Under the pieces are notes generated by a model. That model had not been told where the DNA came from. It searched no databases and worked only from the letters and a program-made list of their open reading frames with translations. From Bacteroidales bacterium (GTDB lineage Bacteria > Bacteroidota > Bacteroidia > Bacteroidales > WCHB1-69): DNA of 64,000 bases. The stretch is from positions 1 through 64,000 of the forward strand of contig JAEETJ010000002.1 in assembly GCA_016290295.1 (NCBI GenBank), in the 5' to 3' direction. This document shows positions 8,077 to 16,910 of the stretch, one piece after another. The position numbers and the translations under genes are program-made. Positions within the stretch are counted from its first letter, which is position 1, and every line of letters begins with the position of its first letter.

Positions 8077-9519
8077 CTATCCGATGCTTCCCTCCAGGCT
8101 GATACTCAACAGTTTCTGAGCCTCTACAGCAAACTCCATGGGCAGCTTTTTGAGCACGTCTTTGGCATAACCGTTGATAATCAGGCTGATGGCACTTTCT
8201 TTGTCGATGCCTCGCTGCTGGCAATAAAACAGCTGGTCGTCGGAGATTTTGGAGGTGGTGGCCTCGTGTTCCATTACTGACGACTGGTTGTGGCATTCAA
8301 TGTAGGGCCAGGTGTGTGCGCCGCATTGGTCGCCCATCAGCAGCGAGTCGCATTGCGAGAAGTTGCGGCTGTTTTCGGCCTTTTTGTTCACTTTAACAAG
8401 TCCGCGGTAGCTGTTCTGACTTTTGCCGGCGGAAATGCCCTTGGAGACGACCAGACTACGTGTGTTCTTGCCTATGTGTATCATCTTGGTGCCTGTGTCG
8501 GCCTGTTGGTAGTTGTTGGTGACGGCCACAGAGTAAAACTCGCCTACTGAGTTGTCACCGCGCAGCACACAGCCCGGATATTTCCAGGTGATGGCAGAGC
8601 CGGTTTCTACCTGTGTCCATGAAATCTTGGCATTTTCCTCGCACAAACCTCTCTTGGTCACCAAGTTATAGATACCTCCGTTGCCGTTTTTGTCGCCGGG
8701 GTACCAGTTCTGTACAGTAGAGTATTTAATCTCCGCATCTTTCAGGGCAATCAGTTCCACCACGGCGGCATGTAACTGGTTTTCGTCACGTTGTGGAGCA
8801 GTACAACCTTCCATGTAGCTCACGTAAGCGCCTTCATCAGCAATGAGCAGGGTGCGCTCAAACTGGCCGGTGTTGGCTGCGTTGATACGGAAATATGTGG
8901 AAAGCTCGATAGGGCAGCGCACGCCCTTGGGTATGTAGCAGAAAGAGCCTTCGCTGAAGACTGCTGAGTTGAGAGCGGCATAAAAATTGTCGGTGGCAGG
9001 CACCACAGAGCCCAAGTATTTCTTGACTAAATCGGGATATTTCTGGATGGCTTCACCGAAGGAACAGAACAGAATGCCTTCTTTTTCAAGTGTTTCCGAG
9101 AAAGTAGTCTTGACAGAAACCGAGTCGATAACAGCATCCACAGCCACACCCGACAGCTTCTTCTGCTCTTCCAAAGAAATGCCCAGTTTGTTGAAGGTCT
9201 TGACCAATTCAGGATCGACTTCATCCATGCTATTCAGCTCTTTTTTCTTTTTTGGAATAGCTAAATAAATGATATCCTGATAATTAGGTCTTTTGAAAGA
9301 AAGGTGTCCCCAATCGGGCTCCTTCAGGGTTTGCCAGTGGCGGAAGGCCTTGAGGCGGAACTCTAACAGCCAGTCGGGTTCGTTTTTTCTTTTGGAAATC
9401 ATACGGACAATGTCTTCGTTCAGTCCTTTGGGAAATTCTTCCACATCGATATCGGAGACGAAGCCGTATTCGTATTCTTTGTTGGTGAGTTCTTCTATTT
9501 GTTTCTGGTTCTTAGCCAT
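8077..9519 (-). CDS. sufB: Fe-S cluster assembly scaffold protein SufB
   Basis: Core subunit of the SufBCD scaffold for Fe-S cluster assembly. The start at 9517-9519 ([11 protein letters not shown]) gives 480 residues, the normal SufB length, although the frame stays open 57 codons further upstream into trxB. Conserved blocks are seen: [17 protein letters not shown], the [30 protein letters not shown] stretch, YMEGCTAP, and near the C-terminus [16 protein letters not shown] and [14 protein letters not shown], which contain the Cys and His used in cluster assembly. Its ATG is 7 bases after the trxB stop, so it is probably co-transcribed. sufC, sufD and sufS are not next to it here, which is unusual because the suf genes are often together. 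Confidence 0.95.
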   Translation of the reverse strand: MAKNQKQIEELTNKEYEYGFVSDIDVEEFPKGLNEDIVRMISKRKNEPDWLLEFRLKAFRHWQTLKEPDWGHLSFKRPNYQDIIYLAIPKKKKELNSMDEVDPELVKTFNKLGISLEEQKKLSGVAVDAVIDSVSVKTTFSETLEKEGILFCSFGEAIQKYPDLVKKYLGSVVPATDNFYAALNSAVFSEGSFCYIPKGVRCPIELSTYFRINAANTGQFERTLLIADEGAYVSYMEGCTAPQRDENQLHAAVVELIALKDAEIKYSTVQNWYPGDKNGNGGIYNLVTKRGLCEENAKISWTQVETGSAITWKYPGCVLRGDNSVGEFYSVAVTNNYQQADTGTKMIHIGKNTRSLVVSKGISAGKSQNSYRGLVKVNKKAENSRNFSQCDSLLMGDQCGAHTWPYIECHNQSSVMEHEATTSKISDDQLFYCQQRGIDKESAISLIINGYAKDVLKKLPMEFAVEAQKLLSISLEGSIG

Positions 9520-9526
9520 AGATGAT

Positions 9527-10462
9527 TTAGTTTTGATTGAGAAAGCGTTCTGCTTCAACAGCTGCGATACAACCAGAGGCAGCGGCAGTAATGGCTTGAC
9601 GGTAGTTGGGGTCTTGCACATCGCCGGCGGCAAAAACGCCGGGCACATTGGTGCGGCCACCTTTGTCGGTGATGATATAGCCTTGGGCATCCAGGTCGAT
9701 TTGACCCTTGAACAGCTCGGTCACAGGGGTCACGCCGATGGCAACAAAGATGCCGTCCAAAGGCAGCACTCTTTCGCTTTTATCTTTGGTATCAGCGAGT
9801 TTAAGTCCAGAGACACTCTTGACGAAGCCTTTTTTCTCGCCTAATACCTCTACGGGAATGCTATTCCATTGAATATCAATATTTTCTTTCTTGAACACTT
9901 TGTCCTGCATGGCCTGTGAGGCACGGAAGGCGTCGCGGCGATGCACGAGATATACTTTTGCACAGAGGTTCGACAGGTACATGGCTTCTTCGAGGGCTGT
10001 ATCACCGCCGCCAATGACAGCCACGGTGCGTCCTCTGAAGAAGTTGCCGTCGCAGGTGGCACAGGCCGACACGCCGAAGCCACGGTATTGCTCTTCGCTT
10101 TCCAAACCCAGCCAGCGGGCAGTAGCTCCAGTGGCAATGATGACGGTCTCGGCCATGATTTCATGCTCATCGTCCACTACACAGCGGAAAGGTCTCTTTG
10201 AAAAGTCAACGCTTGTGACCATACCTTGGCGGATGTCACTGCCGGCATTCAAACTCTGTTGGCGAATGTCGTCCATGATATTCGGACCAGACTGTCCCTT
10301 GGGATAGCCTGGAAAGTTTTCCACTTCGCTGGTGATGGTCAGCTGGCCGCCGGGTTGCATGCCTTCAATGATGACAGGCTTCAAACCCGCGCGGGAAGCA
10401 TAAATGCCTGCGGTATAGCCGGCAGGACCAGAACCGATGATAAGACATTTGATGTTTTCCAT
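9527..10462 (-). CDS. trxB: Thioredoxin-disulfide reductase
   Basis: NADPH-dependent flavoenzyme reducing thioredoxin in the cytosol. The ATG at 10460-10462 ([10 protein letters not shown]) gives 311 residues, the usual length. FAD-binding [17 protein letters not shown] sits at the N-terminus, the redox-active CATC in the middle (about residue 137-140), the NADPH loop [10 protein letters not shown] (about 155), and the C-terminal FAD motif [15 protein letters not shown]. The start codon is one base after the stop of the DUF362 gene, and sufB follows 7 bases later, so the three form one transcription unit linking redox and Fe-S functions. Confidence 0.95.
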   Translation of the reverse strand: MENIKCLIIGSGPAGYTAGIYASRAGLKPVIIEGMQPGGQLTITSEVENFPGYPKGQSGPNIMDDIRQQSLNAGSDIRQGMVTSVDFSKRPFRCVVDDEHEIMAETVIIATGATARWLGLESEEQYRGFGVSACATCDGNFFRGRTVAVIGGGDTALEEAMYLSNLCAKVYLVHRRDAFRASQAMQDKVFKKENIDIQWNSIPVEVLGEKKGFVKSVSGLKLADTKDKSERVLPLDGIFVAIGVTPVTELFKGQIDLDAQGYIITDKGGRTNVPGVFAAGDVQDPNYRQAITAAASGCIAAVEAERFLNQN

Positions 10463-10463
10463 C

Positions 10464-11570
10464 TTATTTCTTGTCAATGTTGATTAAATTGTATTTCTTG
10501 TTACCCATGCCTAATTTCTCAGCATATTCAATCTGATGTTTACCGCTGACAGAATTTACTTTCAGGAAAGCGTCATCGCTGTCGGTGGCTTTATCTACCA
10601 AGTCATGGGCAGCAGCTTCGATGGCTACGATGTCGGTAGAAGCCAAAATGCCGATATTGCCGCAGAAGGGTGCTTCGGGATGTCCGCCACAGTCGCAGGT
10701 GGGTGACAAGTTGATGACCACGTTGAAATAGATATTGTTGCGGTTCTGGGTAGCAGCTTTGGCATATTCTACCAAACCTTCCAAGAATCGCTCAGTTTGC
10801 AATGAGTCTGAGGCTGGCTGAATAGCGTCAAATGTACAGGTGGAGATACATTTGCCACAACCGATACATTTCTCACGGTCAATAACAGGTCCATTATCGG
10901 TAATGGTGATGGCATTCACAGGACAATCGTATGAACAGGCGGAACAACCCGTGCATTTGGAAGCCACAACTTCAGGAAAATCGCTGCTATGCATGATTCT
11001 TTTGCCTCTGGGAGTAGCCATGCCCATAGAGGCGTTTTTGATACAACCACCGAAACCGGAACGGCCATGACCTTTGAAGTGGGTGAAATAAATAATGGTT
11101 TCGTATTTGTCGATGTTCTTGCCAAGATAGGCAGTCTTGAACTGTTTGCCACCTTCAATAGGAACTTCCAGTTCGCCTTCGGAATCCAGAATGTCGATAG
11201 GAGCGAAGGTGAAACCGTGGTCATGGGCTAATTCAATATGAGTATCAGTTTCTGAACGGCGTCCTTTGTAGGCAACATTGGTTTCGATCAGTGTGGCGTC
11301 CAGTGCCTTGCATAAGGGTTCTACCATGGTGGCCGGCACAAAATAGGTGTTGCCGTCTTCACCGAAATGCACTTTGATACCCACATTACCTTTCACGTTT
11401 TCTTTCACATATTCAAAAAGTTGCATCACTCCTTCGGGAGAAATGTCTTCGGTGAAATATACATCGGAAGCGGGGACATTGCTTTCTTCTGTATTGTCAT
11501 TGCTTTTGTTTTGGCAACTACTGAAGATAAAAGCTGTAACCATCAGTGCAAAGGATAAAATTTTTTTCAT
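10464..11570 (-). CDS. DUF362 ferredoxin-like lipoprotein with two 4Fe-4S sites
   Basis: 368 residues. A lipoprotein signal (MKKILSFALMV, then FSSC as lipobox, Cys about 19) suggests anchoring outside the inner membrane. The DUF362 domain covers about residues 45-190 and 290-360; between them are two ferredoxin motifs, CTGCSACSYDCP and CIGCGKCISTC (about residues 205-250). A Cys-rich CDCGGHPEAPFCG follows. The function of DUF362 proteins is not established; electron transfer is an inference from the clusters. It heads the DUF362-trxB-sufB unit and has its own promoter at 11628-11635. Confidence 0.9.
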   Translation of the reverse strand: MKKILSFALMVTAFIFSSCQNKSNDNTEESNVPASDVYFTEDISPEGVMQLFEYVKENVKGNVGIKVHFGEDGNTYFVPATMVEPLCKALDATLIETNVAYKGRRSETDTHIELAHDHGFTFAPIDILDSEGELEVPIEGGKQFKTAYLGKNIDKYETIIYFTHFKGHGRSGFGGCIKNASMGMATPRGKRIMHSSDFPEVVASKCTGCSACSYDCPVNAITITDNGPVIDREKCIGCGKCISTCTFDAIQPASDSLQTERFLEGLVEYAKAATQNRNNIYFNVVINLSPTCDCGGHPEAPFCGNIGILASTDIVAIEAAAHDLVDKATDSDDAFLKVNSVSGKHQIEYAEKLGMGNKKYNLINIDKK

Positions 11571-11892
11571 GTTAAAATGTTGGTTTATAAAAGGTTAATA
11601 TTGATTGTTTTGCTTTTTTTCAAATTGCAAAGATACAAAAAATGTGCAAATTAGTAAATGTGCAAATGTGCTAATGGAATTAGTTAATTAGTTAATTAGT
11701 TAATTAGTTAATGTGCAAATTAGCAAATTGATATTGAGTAAGTGTTGATGACTTCGTGTTGATGAGCTTCGCTGTTGGTTATTTCATGTTAGTGACTTCG
11801 TGTTGGTGAGTATGTGTTCTGATTACTTGAATTTTGAATTCTAATCACTAACCCCTAATCACTGACCACTGACCACTGACCACTGACCCCTA
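11571..11892. repeat. Gene-free spacer with promoter and dispersed intergenic repeats
   Basis: 322 bases without a gene. Next to the DUF362 start it holds the promoter (11628-11635). The rest is repetitive: TTAGTTAATTAGTTAAT words (11640-11720), a 65-base segment at 11779-11845 that is a near copy of 4178-4250, and ACTGACCACTGACC words up to the TPR gene stop. Confidence 0.65.
11628..11635 (-). promoter_or_regulatory. Bacteroidota -7 box (TAtcTTTG) for the DUF362-trxB-sufB unit
   Basis: Reading leftward TATCTTTGC lies 58 bases upstream of the DUF362 ATG and matches the TAnnTTTG consensus. Confidence 0.6.
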
Positions 11893-13314
11893 TTAATTAT
11901 CAACTTTCTTGATTTTCTCCTCCGTGTTGATGCCTTTCTGCTGGGCAATTTTCCAGTTTTTGACAGCTTCCTCCTTGTGTCCTAACGCTATGTGGCAGTC
12001 GCCTAAAACATTATAAATATTAGCTAAGAGGTTGCTTTCGTAAGAATAAACAGCGGCTTGCTGTAACAGTTCTATCGCTTTGGTGTATTCTTTTTCTTCG
12101 TAATAGGCATGGGCAATATTGTATAGCATAGCTGCATTGGTAGGGAAGAGGTCCAACACTTCTTTCCCTTTGGCAATCATGCTTTTGTTGTCTTTTTGTT
12201 GTGACAGGCAGTAGAAATAATCCTCCCACAAGGCGTATGAGGAGTGGTCGATGGCAAGGGCTTGTTCGAAATAGCCACGGGCTTTGTCGTATTTCTTTTC
12301 AATCAGGCAAAGGCTGGCCATGGTTGCCCAACCTTCCACACGTTCGGGATGAGCCTGCGAGATACTCTGTGATAGCTGTATGGCTTGGCTAACACTCTCT
12401 TCAGTAGGATTTTTCGCGGCTTTGGTGAAGTATTTCTTCAGGAAAGGCATTTTGTTGTCGATAGGAATGTGTTGGTCGGCAAAGGATTTCAACAGTGCGT
12501 TGTAAGCGGCTTTTTCGTCCCCTTGTCCCATGTAATAGTCTGCCATTGCCATGTTGGCCATGGTATTGTTTGGGTCAATTTTTAGTGCATTCTGATAATA
12601 AACCAGGGCTTTGTCAGGCATGTTGTTCGACTGGTAAATGTTGCCAGCCAGCACATAATATTGCGGTTCGGAGGGAAACTCTTTGATGAGTTTGTCGTAT
12701 TCGCCCACAGCATTCTTGACATCATTGAGATACAGCCAGATAGCAACTTTTGCACTGGTAATCTCCTCGTTGTAACCTTCCAAAACTTCGAGTTTGTTAT
12801 AGACTTCAATCACCTTGGTGTATTCTTCCAGATTGATATAGTCTTCAGACAAGGTGAAAAGGTAATATTCGTTTTCGGGCTTGAGTTTGCATATTTCTTC
12901 CCATAATTTGGTGGAGTTTTTGTAATCCTCCATCAAATCATATACTTCTGCCAGCTCCACTTTATACCAGACATTGGTTTTGTCCAGTTTCAGTGCTTCT
13001 TTCAGGTAATATTCGGCGCCACTATAGTTCTTTCCTTCTTTGCGGATGCGGGCTAACATGTAATAGACGGCATCATTTTTCTCGTTTTTGGCTAGCACTT
13101 GACGGAAGGTGTTTTCAGCCGTTTCATAATTGCCGGCATAAAACTCGCGCAATGCATCGGCGAATAGGGCTGATTGCTTACGGGTCTCGTCAGAGATGGC
13201 CGTCGTTTTGCCTTTTTCTTTGCTTTTTTTCTGCTTTTTCTGTGCCGATACATTAGGCATTGCCATCAGCAGAGATAATATCAATAGTAATGGGAGGAAT
13301 TTTTTAAACCACAT
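11893..13314 (-). CDS. Secreted tetratricopeptide repeat protein
   Basis: 473 residues from the ATG at 13312-13314 (MWFKKFLPLLLIL), which gives a clear signal peptide ending near NVSAQ. A Lys-rich stretch (KKQKKSKEKGK) is followed by some ten TPR units with the usual W-LG-Y-F-A-P pattern, for example ALREFYAGNYETAENTFRQ (about residue 55) and ALVYYQNALKIDPNNTMA in the centre. TPR arrays bind partner proteins; the partner here is not apparent. The frame stays open 30 codons upstream, but those codons come from intergenic repeats, so the internal Met is preferred. The nearest gene upstream is dut, 330 bases away, past a tandem repeat. Confidence 0.9.
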   Translation of the reverse strand: MWFKKFLPLLLILSLLMAMPNVSAQKKQKKSKEKGKTTAISDETRKQSALFADALREFYAGNYETAENTFRQVLAKNEKNDAVYYMLARIRKEGKNYSGAEYYLKEALKLDKTNVWYKVELAEVYDLMEDYKNSTKLWEEICKLKPENEYYLFTLSEDYINLEEYTKVIEVYNKLEVLEGYNEEITSAKVAIWLYLNDVKNAVGEYDKLIKEFPSEPQYYVLAGNIYQSNNMPDKALVYYQNALKIDPNNTMANMAMADYYMGQGDEKAAYNALLKSFADQHIPIDNKMPFLKKYFTKAAKNPTEESVSQAIQLSQSISQAHPERVEGWATMASLCLIEKKYDKARGYFEQALAIDHSSYALWEDYFYCLSQQKDNKSMIAKGKEVLDLFPTNAAMLYNIAHAYYEEKEYTKAIELLQQAAVYSYESNLLANIYNVLGDCHIALGHKEEAVKNWKIAQQKGINTEEKIKKVDN

Positions 13315-13379
13315 TATTTTATTGAATTTTTTTGAATTTTGAATTTTGAATTCTGAATTTTGCAACCTATACGCCGTAA

Positions 13380-13632
13380 CCCTATGCGGCGGCTGCGGTT
13401 CCACCGCAATCTGTCCTCTGTACGCTGTCCCCTATAACCTGTATCCTGTATCCCTATGTGGCGGCTGTGGTTCCACCACAATCTGTCCTTTATACGCTGT
13501 CCCCTATAACCTGTATCCTGTATCCCTATGTGGCGGCTGCGGTTCCACCGCAATCTGTCCTCTGTACGCTGTCCCCTATAACCTGTATCCTGTATCCCTA
13601 TGCGGCGGCTGCAGTTCCACCGCAATCTGTCT
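13380..13632. repeat. 72-bp tandem repeat, about 3.5 copies
   Basis: Units begin at 13380, 13452, 13524 and 13596, exactly 72 bases apart, each starting CCCTATG and containing GGCGGCTGCGGTTCCACCGC and CCCCTATAACCTGTATCCTG. Because 72 is a multiple of three, long frames stay open on both strands here, but none has a start, composition or similarity that suggests a protein. It lies between the TPR gene start and the dut stop. Confidence 0.9.
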
Positions 13633-13643
13633 CCTGGCTCCTG

Positions 13644-14078
13644 TTATTTCACTCCGCTACTGCCAAAACCTCCGGCACCGCGTTCGGTTTCGGATAAGGT
13701 CTCCACTTCTTCCCATTGTACGGTTTCGTGCTTGGCGATGACCATCTGGGCGATGCGTTCGCCGTGCTGTATTTCGAATGCATCGTTGGACAAATTGACA
13801 AGGATAACCTTGATTTCCCCACGGTAGTCGGCGTCAATGGTGCCCGGAGTATTCAAAACGGTGATGCCGTGTTTGGCGGCCAGACCGCTACGAGGTCTTA
13901 CTTGGGCTTCATAACCGACGGGTAACTCAATGAACAGTCCTGTCGGAATCATGGCGCGTTCCATGGGCTTCAGTATAATGTGAGCCTCCAAATTGGCTCG
14001 CAGATCCATACCGGCACTCTGTGTAGTGGCGTATGCCGGTGTGGCGTTATTCGATTTGTTGACGATTTTGCAGATCAT
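13644..14078 (-). CDS. dut: dUTP diphosphatase
   Basis: Hydrolyses dUTP to dUMP and pyrophosphate, keeping uracil out of DNA and feeding dTMP synthesis. 144 residues, standard homotrimeric form. The five motifs are seen: [30 protein letters not shown] (with the catalytic Asp), GERIAQMV, and the C-terminal [10 protein letters not shown] that closes over the active site. It lies 103 bases downstream of the THUMP methyltransferase in the same direction, with a repeat-rich gap between them. Confidence 0.95.
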   Translation of the reverse strand: MICKIVNKSNNATPAYATTQSAGMDLRANLEAHIILKPMERAMIPTGLFIELPVGYEAQVRPRSGLAAKHGITVLNTPGTIDADYRGEIKVILVNLSNDAFEIQHGERIAQMVIAKHETVQWEEVETLSETERGAGGFGSSGVK

Positions 14079-14080
14079 AT

Positions 14081-14215
14081 TTTTTAATGTGCTAATTAGT
14101 TAATGTGCTAATGTGCTAATTAAATTAAGAACTAAGAATTAAGAGTTAAAATTGTTTAATTGTTTAATTGTTCTTAGTTCTTAGTTCTTAGTTCTTAATT
14201 CACTTCTGTCCCCTG
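14081..14215. repeat. Intergenic repeat words between dut and the methyltransferase
   Basis: Iterated GTGCTAATTAGTTAAT, TTGTTTAATTG and TTCTTAGTTC words, then CCTGTAACCTGTCTCCTGTC. The last part runs into the 3' end of the methyltransferase gene and encodes its C-terminal tail. Confidence 0.6.
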
Positions 14216-15380
14216 TAACCTGTCTCCTGTCCCCTGATTTCTTCCCTTCATACAAATCAAACCTTAGCATTCTGCATTCCAGCGGGCCGTTATACAGGGT
14301 GAAGCGGCGGGAGGGACGCAGGCCGATGTTTTTGAGTGCCTCCATGTCCGAGCTGATGATAAAGGCTGTGCAACCGGCAAAATTCTGCTTCCAGGTATCG
14401 CCGATTTTCTTGTACAACTCTTTGATGTTCTCCACTTCCAGGCGCTCTCCGTAAGGAGGATTAATCATCACCACAGCGGGTTTCCGCTCGGGATGGGTAT
14501 ATGCCATGTCAGACTTTTCAAGGAAGATAAAATCCTGCAATTCAGCTTCTTCCACATTAGCTCTGGCCATGCCAAGGTATCTTCCGGAAATGTCGTAACC
14601 ATAAAAGTTAATGTTGACATTATCTTTTATCTCTGCACTGTCGGTAATTTTGTTCCACAGCCGGCGGTCGAAGATCTTCCACTGATGAAAGCCCCAGTGA
14701 TGTCTATAGTAGCCGGCAGGAATGTTCAGGGCCTGCATGGCGGCTTCTATCAGCAAGGTGCCGCCACCGCACATGTTGTCGATGAAATCGCATTCGCCAT
14801 GCCAGCCGCTGAGCTTGATCATGGCCGCTGCCAGTACTTCGTTGATTTGTGCGGGATGTCCTGCGGCCTTGTAGCCACGCTTGTGCAGCGATTCGCCGGA
14901 ACTGTCCAAATACAAAGTGCAGGTATTGCGAAAGATATGCAGATGGAACTGTACATCCGGTTCTTCTTTGTCAACGGAAGGACGCTCGTCATAGAGACTG
15001 CGGAAGCGGTCACAGATGGCATCTTTGGCCAATACTGATGGGAATAGGGGAGTCTTAAAGTCGCTTTCCGTTAGTGAGGCACTGACCGCCATAGTACCAT
15101 CCTTGGACAGATATTTTTCTGCTGGAAATTTGTAGATGGCATCGTAAAACTGGTTGTTGTCACGGAAAGTGAAATTGTCCATTTCCCAGAGAATACGCAG
15201 GGCGGTGCGGCAAAAATAATTGGCTTTGTACAGCAGGGCTATGTCGCCTTCAAAGCTGACAGAACGGCTGTGCCGTTGGCAGTTGCGGGCGCCAAGCTCC
15301 TCTAATTCCTGCAACAATACCTCCTCCAAGCCTGCGAAGGTCTTGGCTATAAAATGTTCTTTATGTTGTTTTTCAATCAT
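14181..15380 (-). CDS. THUMP-domain class I SAM-dependent RNA methyltransferase (RlmL N-terminal-like)
   Basis: 399 residues, cytosolic. An N-terminal ferredoxin-like and THUMP region (about 1-155, beginning AKTFAGLEEVLLQELEELGA) binds RNA; the Rossmann methyltransferase part carries FIDNMCGGGTLLIEAA (about 190, SAM site) and the catalytic NPPYGERL (about 305). This layout matches the m2G2445 23S rRNA methyltransferase half of RlmL and the YpsC group. The last 14 residues (GDRRQVTGDRSELR) are encoded by an intergenic repeat, so the natural domain probably ends near YEGKK. A promoter lies at 15405-15412. Confidence 0.9.
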   Translation of the reverse strand: MIEKQHKEHFIAKTFAGLEEVLLQELEELGARNCQRHSRSVSFEGDIALLYKANYFCRTALRILWEMDNFTFRDNNQFYDAIYKFPAEKYLSKDGTMAVSASLTESDFKTPLFPSVLAKDAICDRFRSLYDERPSVDKEEPDVQFHLHIFRNTCTLYLDSSGESLHKRGYKAAGHPAQINEVLAAAMIKLSGWHGECDFIDNMCGGGTLLIEAAMQALNIPAGYYRHHWGFHQWKIFDRRLWNKITDSAEIKDNVNINFYGYDISGRYLGMARANVEEAELQDFIFLEKSDMAYTHPERKPAVVMINPPYGERLEVENIKELYKKIGDTWKQNFAGCTAFIISSDMEALKNIGLRPSRRFTLYNGPLECRMLRFDLYEGKKSGDRRQVTGDRSELRTKN

Positions 15381-15404
15381 TTATTATTTTCAATAATGAA
15401 ACTG

Positions 15405-15412
15405 CAAAGATA
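15405..15412 (-). promoter_or_regulatory. Bacteroidota -7 box (TAtcTTTG) for the THUMP methyltransferase
   Basis: Reading leftward TATCTTTGC lies 25 bases upstream of the ATG. The sequence is the same as the -7 box of the DUF362 unit. Confidence 0.6.
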
Positions 15413-15419
15413 CAAAATA

Positions 15420-15570
15420 ATTGGCAAATTAGTAAATTAGTTAATGAGACAATTGTTTTCGTTAAGACGTTAAGACATGCACTGCGTGCATTCGGTTAGG
15501 CGTTATAGCAATTATCGTCTTAACGCCTCCACGCCTTAACGCCTTCACGTCTTCACGTCTCCACGAAAAA
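15420..15570. repeat. Repeat words upstream of the GT4 gene
   Basis: GTTAAGACGTTAAGAC, GGCGTTATAG and CCTTAACGCCTTCACG words. The pattern resembles the spacer at 7905-8075. No gene is seen. Confidence 0.5.
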
Positions 15571-15596
15571 AAACGTATTTATTCCAGAAAAAATTG

Positions 15597-15604
15597 TAAT
15601 TTTG
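15597..15604 (+). promoter_or_regulatory. Bacteroidota -7 box (TAatTTTG) for the GT4 gene
   Basis: TAATTTTGC overlaps the first possible start codon of the gene (TTG 15602-15604). If it is the promoter, transcription begins near 15611 and translation must start at or after that, with almost no leader. Confidence 0.5.
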
Positions 15605-16735
15605 CAAAAAATATTAAATCTGAAAATAGCGGTTAATACACGGTTGCTGCTGCCCGATAAACTGGAAGGCATAGGGTGGGTGATGTTTGAGACATTGCGC
15701 CGTATGGTATTGTCGCATCCTGAGGTTGAGTTTTATTTCTTTTTCGACAGAAAAGCGGATCCGAAATATATCTTTGCTCCCAATGTGAAGCCTGTTGTGT
15801 TGTTCCCGCAGGCACGGCATCCATTCCTTTACATCTGGTATTTTGAGCTTTCTGTGGCCCGTGCGCTGAAGCGGATAAAACCCGATTTGTTCTATTCCCC
15901 CGATGGCTATCTATGCTTGCATACTGATGTGCCTTCCGTGGCACATTTCCACGATTTGAGTTTCGAGCATTTTCCTCAGGATATGCCAGCCATTGATTTA
16001 TGGCATTACAAGAAATATTTTCCGCTGTATGCCCGTAAGGCTCAGAAAATCATTACAGTATCGGAATTTTCCAAAAAAGATATTTGCGACTGCTACCATA
16101 TCCATCCCGACAAGATTGATGTGGTGTATAACGGTGCCAATGAGATTTTTGTTCCGATTGAGGACTCCCAGAAAACAGAGGTGCGTCAGCGCTATGCACA
16201 AGGAAAACCGTATTTCATGTTCGTCGGCTCGCTGCATCCGCGCAAAAATCTGGCTCGACTGTTTCCAGCTTACGATTTGTTCCGCCAACGAAGCTCTGAG
16301 GATATCAAGTTGCTTATTGTCGGTGAAAAACGATGGTGGACTGGTGAAATCAAACAGGCATACGAGAGCATGACTTTCAAGGATGATGTGATTTTTCTGG
16401 GGCATTTGAATGCCGAGGAATTGCACAAATTGACTGCTGCCGCATATGCGTCTGTATATGTATCTTATTTTGAAGGCTTCGGCATACCTATTGTAGAGGC
16501 TTTCAGGTGTAAGGTGCCAGTTATTACTTCCAATGTTACTTCCATGCCCGAGGTGGCCGGTGATGCCGCTCTTTTGGTTGATCCCTTCGATGTGACTTCC
16601 ATTGCCGATGCCATGGTCAAAATTCAAGATGAAAACCTCCGTCAGCAACTGATAAAAAATGCATGGATACGTAAGGAAAATTTCTCGTGGAACATGACCG
16701 CAAAACAGGTTTGGGAGTCTTTTTTGGGGATGTAA
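15602..16735 (+). CDS. GT4-type glycosyltransferase
   Basis: GT-B fold transferase of family 4, moving a sugar from a nucleotide sugar, probably in surface polysaccharide synthesis. Up to 377 residues. Motifs: acceptor-side KLEGIGW near the N-terminus, FVGSLHPRKNL (about residue 205) opening the donor domain, and SYFEGFGIPIVEAF (the E-x7-E motif, about 290) followed by PVITSNVTSMPEVAGDAALLVDP. No ATG is available at the N-terminus. The TTG at 15602 lies in the promoter-like box, while the conserved family start LKIAVNTRLLL would begin at a CTG (15620-15622). The end is unambiguous. It stands alone between diverging neighbours. Confidence 0.88.
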   Translation: MQKILNLKIAVNTRLLLPDKLEGIGWVMFETLRRMVLSHPEVEFYFFFDRKADPKYIFAPNVKPVVLFPQARHPFLYIWYFELSVARALKRIKPDLFYSPDGYLCLHTDVPSVAHFHDLSFEHFPQDMPAIDLWHYKKYFPLYARKAQKIITVSEFSKKDICDCYHIHPDKIDVVYNGANEIFVPIEDSQKTEVRQRYAQGKPYFMFVGSLHPRKNLARLFPAYDLFRQRSSEDIKLLIVGEKRWWTGEIKQAYESMTFKDDVIFLGHLNAEELHKLTAAAYASVYVSYFEGFGIPIVEAFRCKVPVITSNVTSMPEVAGDAALLVDPFDVTSIADAMVKIQDENLRQQLIKNAWIRKENFSWNMTAKQVWESFLGM

Positions 16736-16812
16736 ATTGCTTATAATCAGTATGTTGATTAAAATAGTGCATTTTTTTTCAAAAAAATGTAACTATGTTT
16801 AATTATTTTATT

Positions 16813-16820
16813 TATATTTG
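16813..16820 (+). promoter_or_regulatory. Bacteroidota -7 box (TAtaTTTG) for the response regulator operon
   Basis: TATATTTGC in an AT-rich 175-base gap, about 90 bases upstream of the response regulator ATG. No clear -33 box. Confidence 0.5.
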
Positions 16821-16910
16821 CAAGACATCAGTTTTTTTAATAATAAATTGATTGTCAGTTGATTACAGTGAATATAAATATAAATGTATTAAATTTAAAG
16901 TATAAAAGCC

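Noticed and set aside
8077-9690. Longer SufB start at 9690
   Set aside because: The extra 57 codons overlap trxB and are not SufB-like; the ATG at 9519 gives the normal length.
13380-13632. CRISPR-like array
   Set aside because: The units are tandem with no distinct spacers, 72 bases each, and no cas genes are seen.
13346-13741. Long open frames over the 72-bp repeat on both strands
   Set aside because: They are open only because the repeat unit is a multiple of three; they lack starts with context, and one runs into dut on the other strand.
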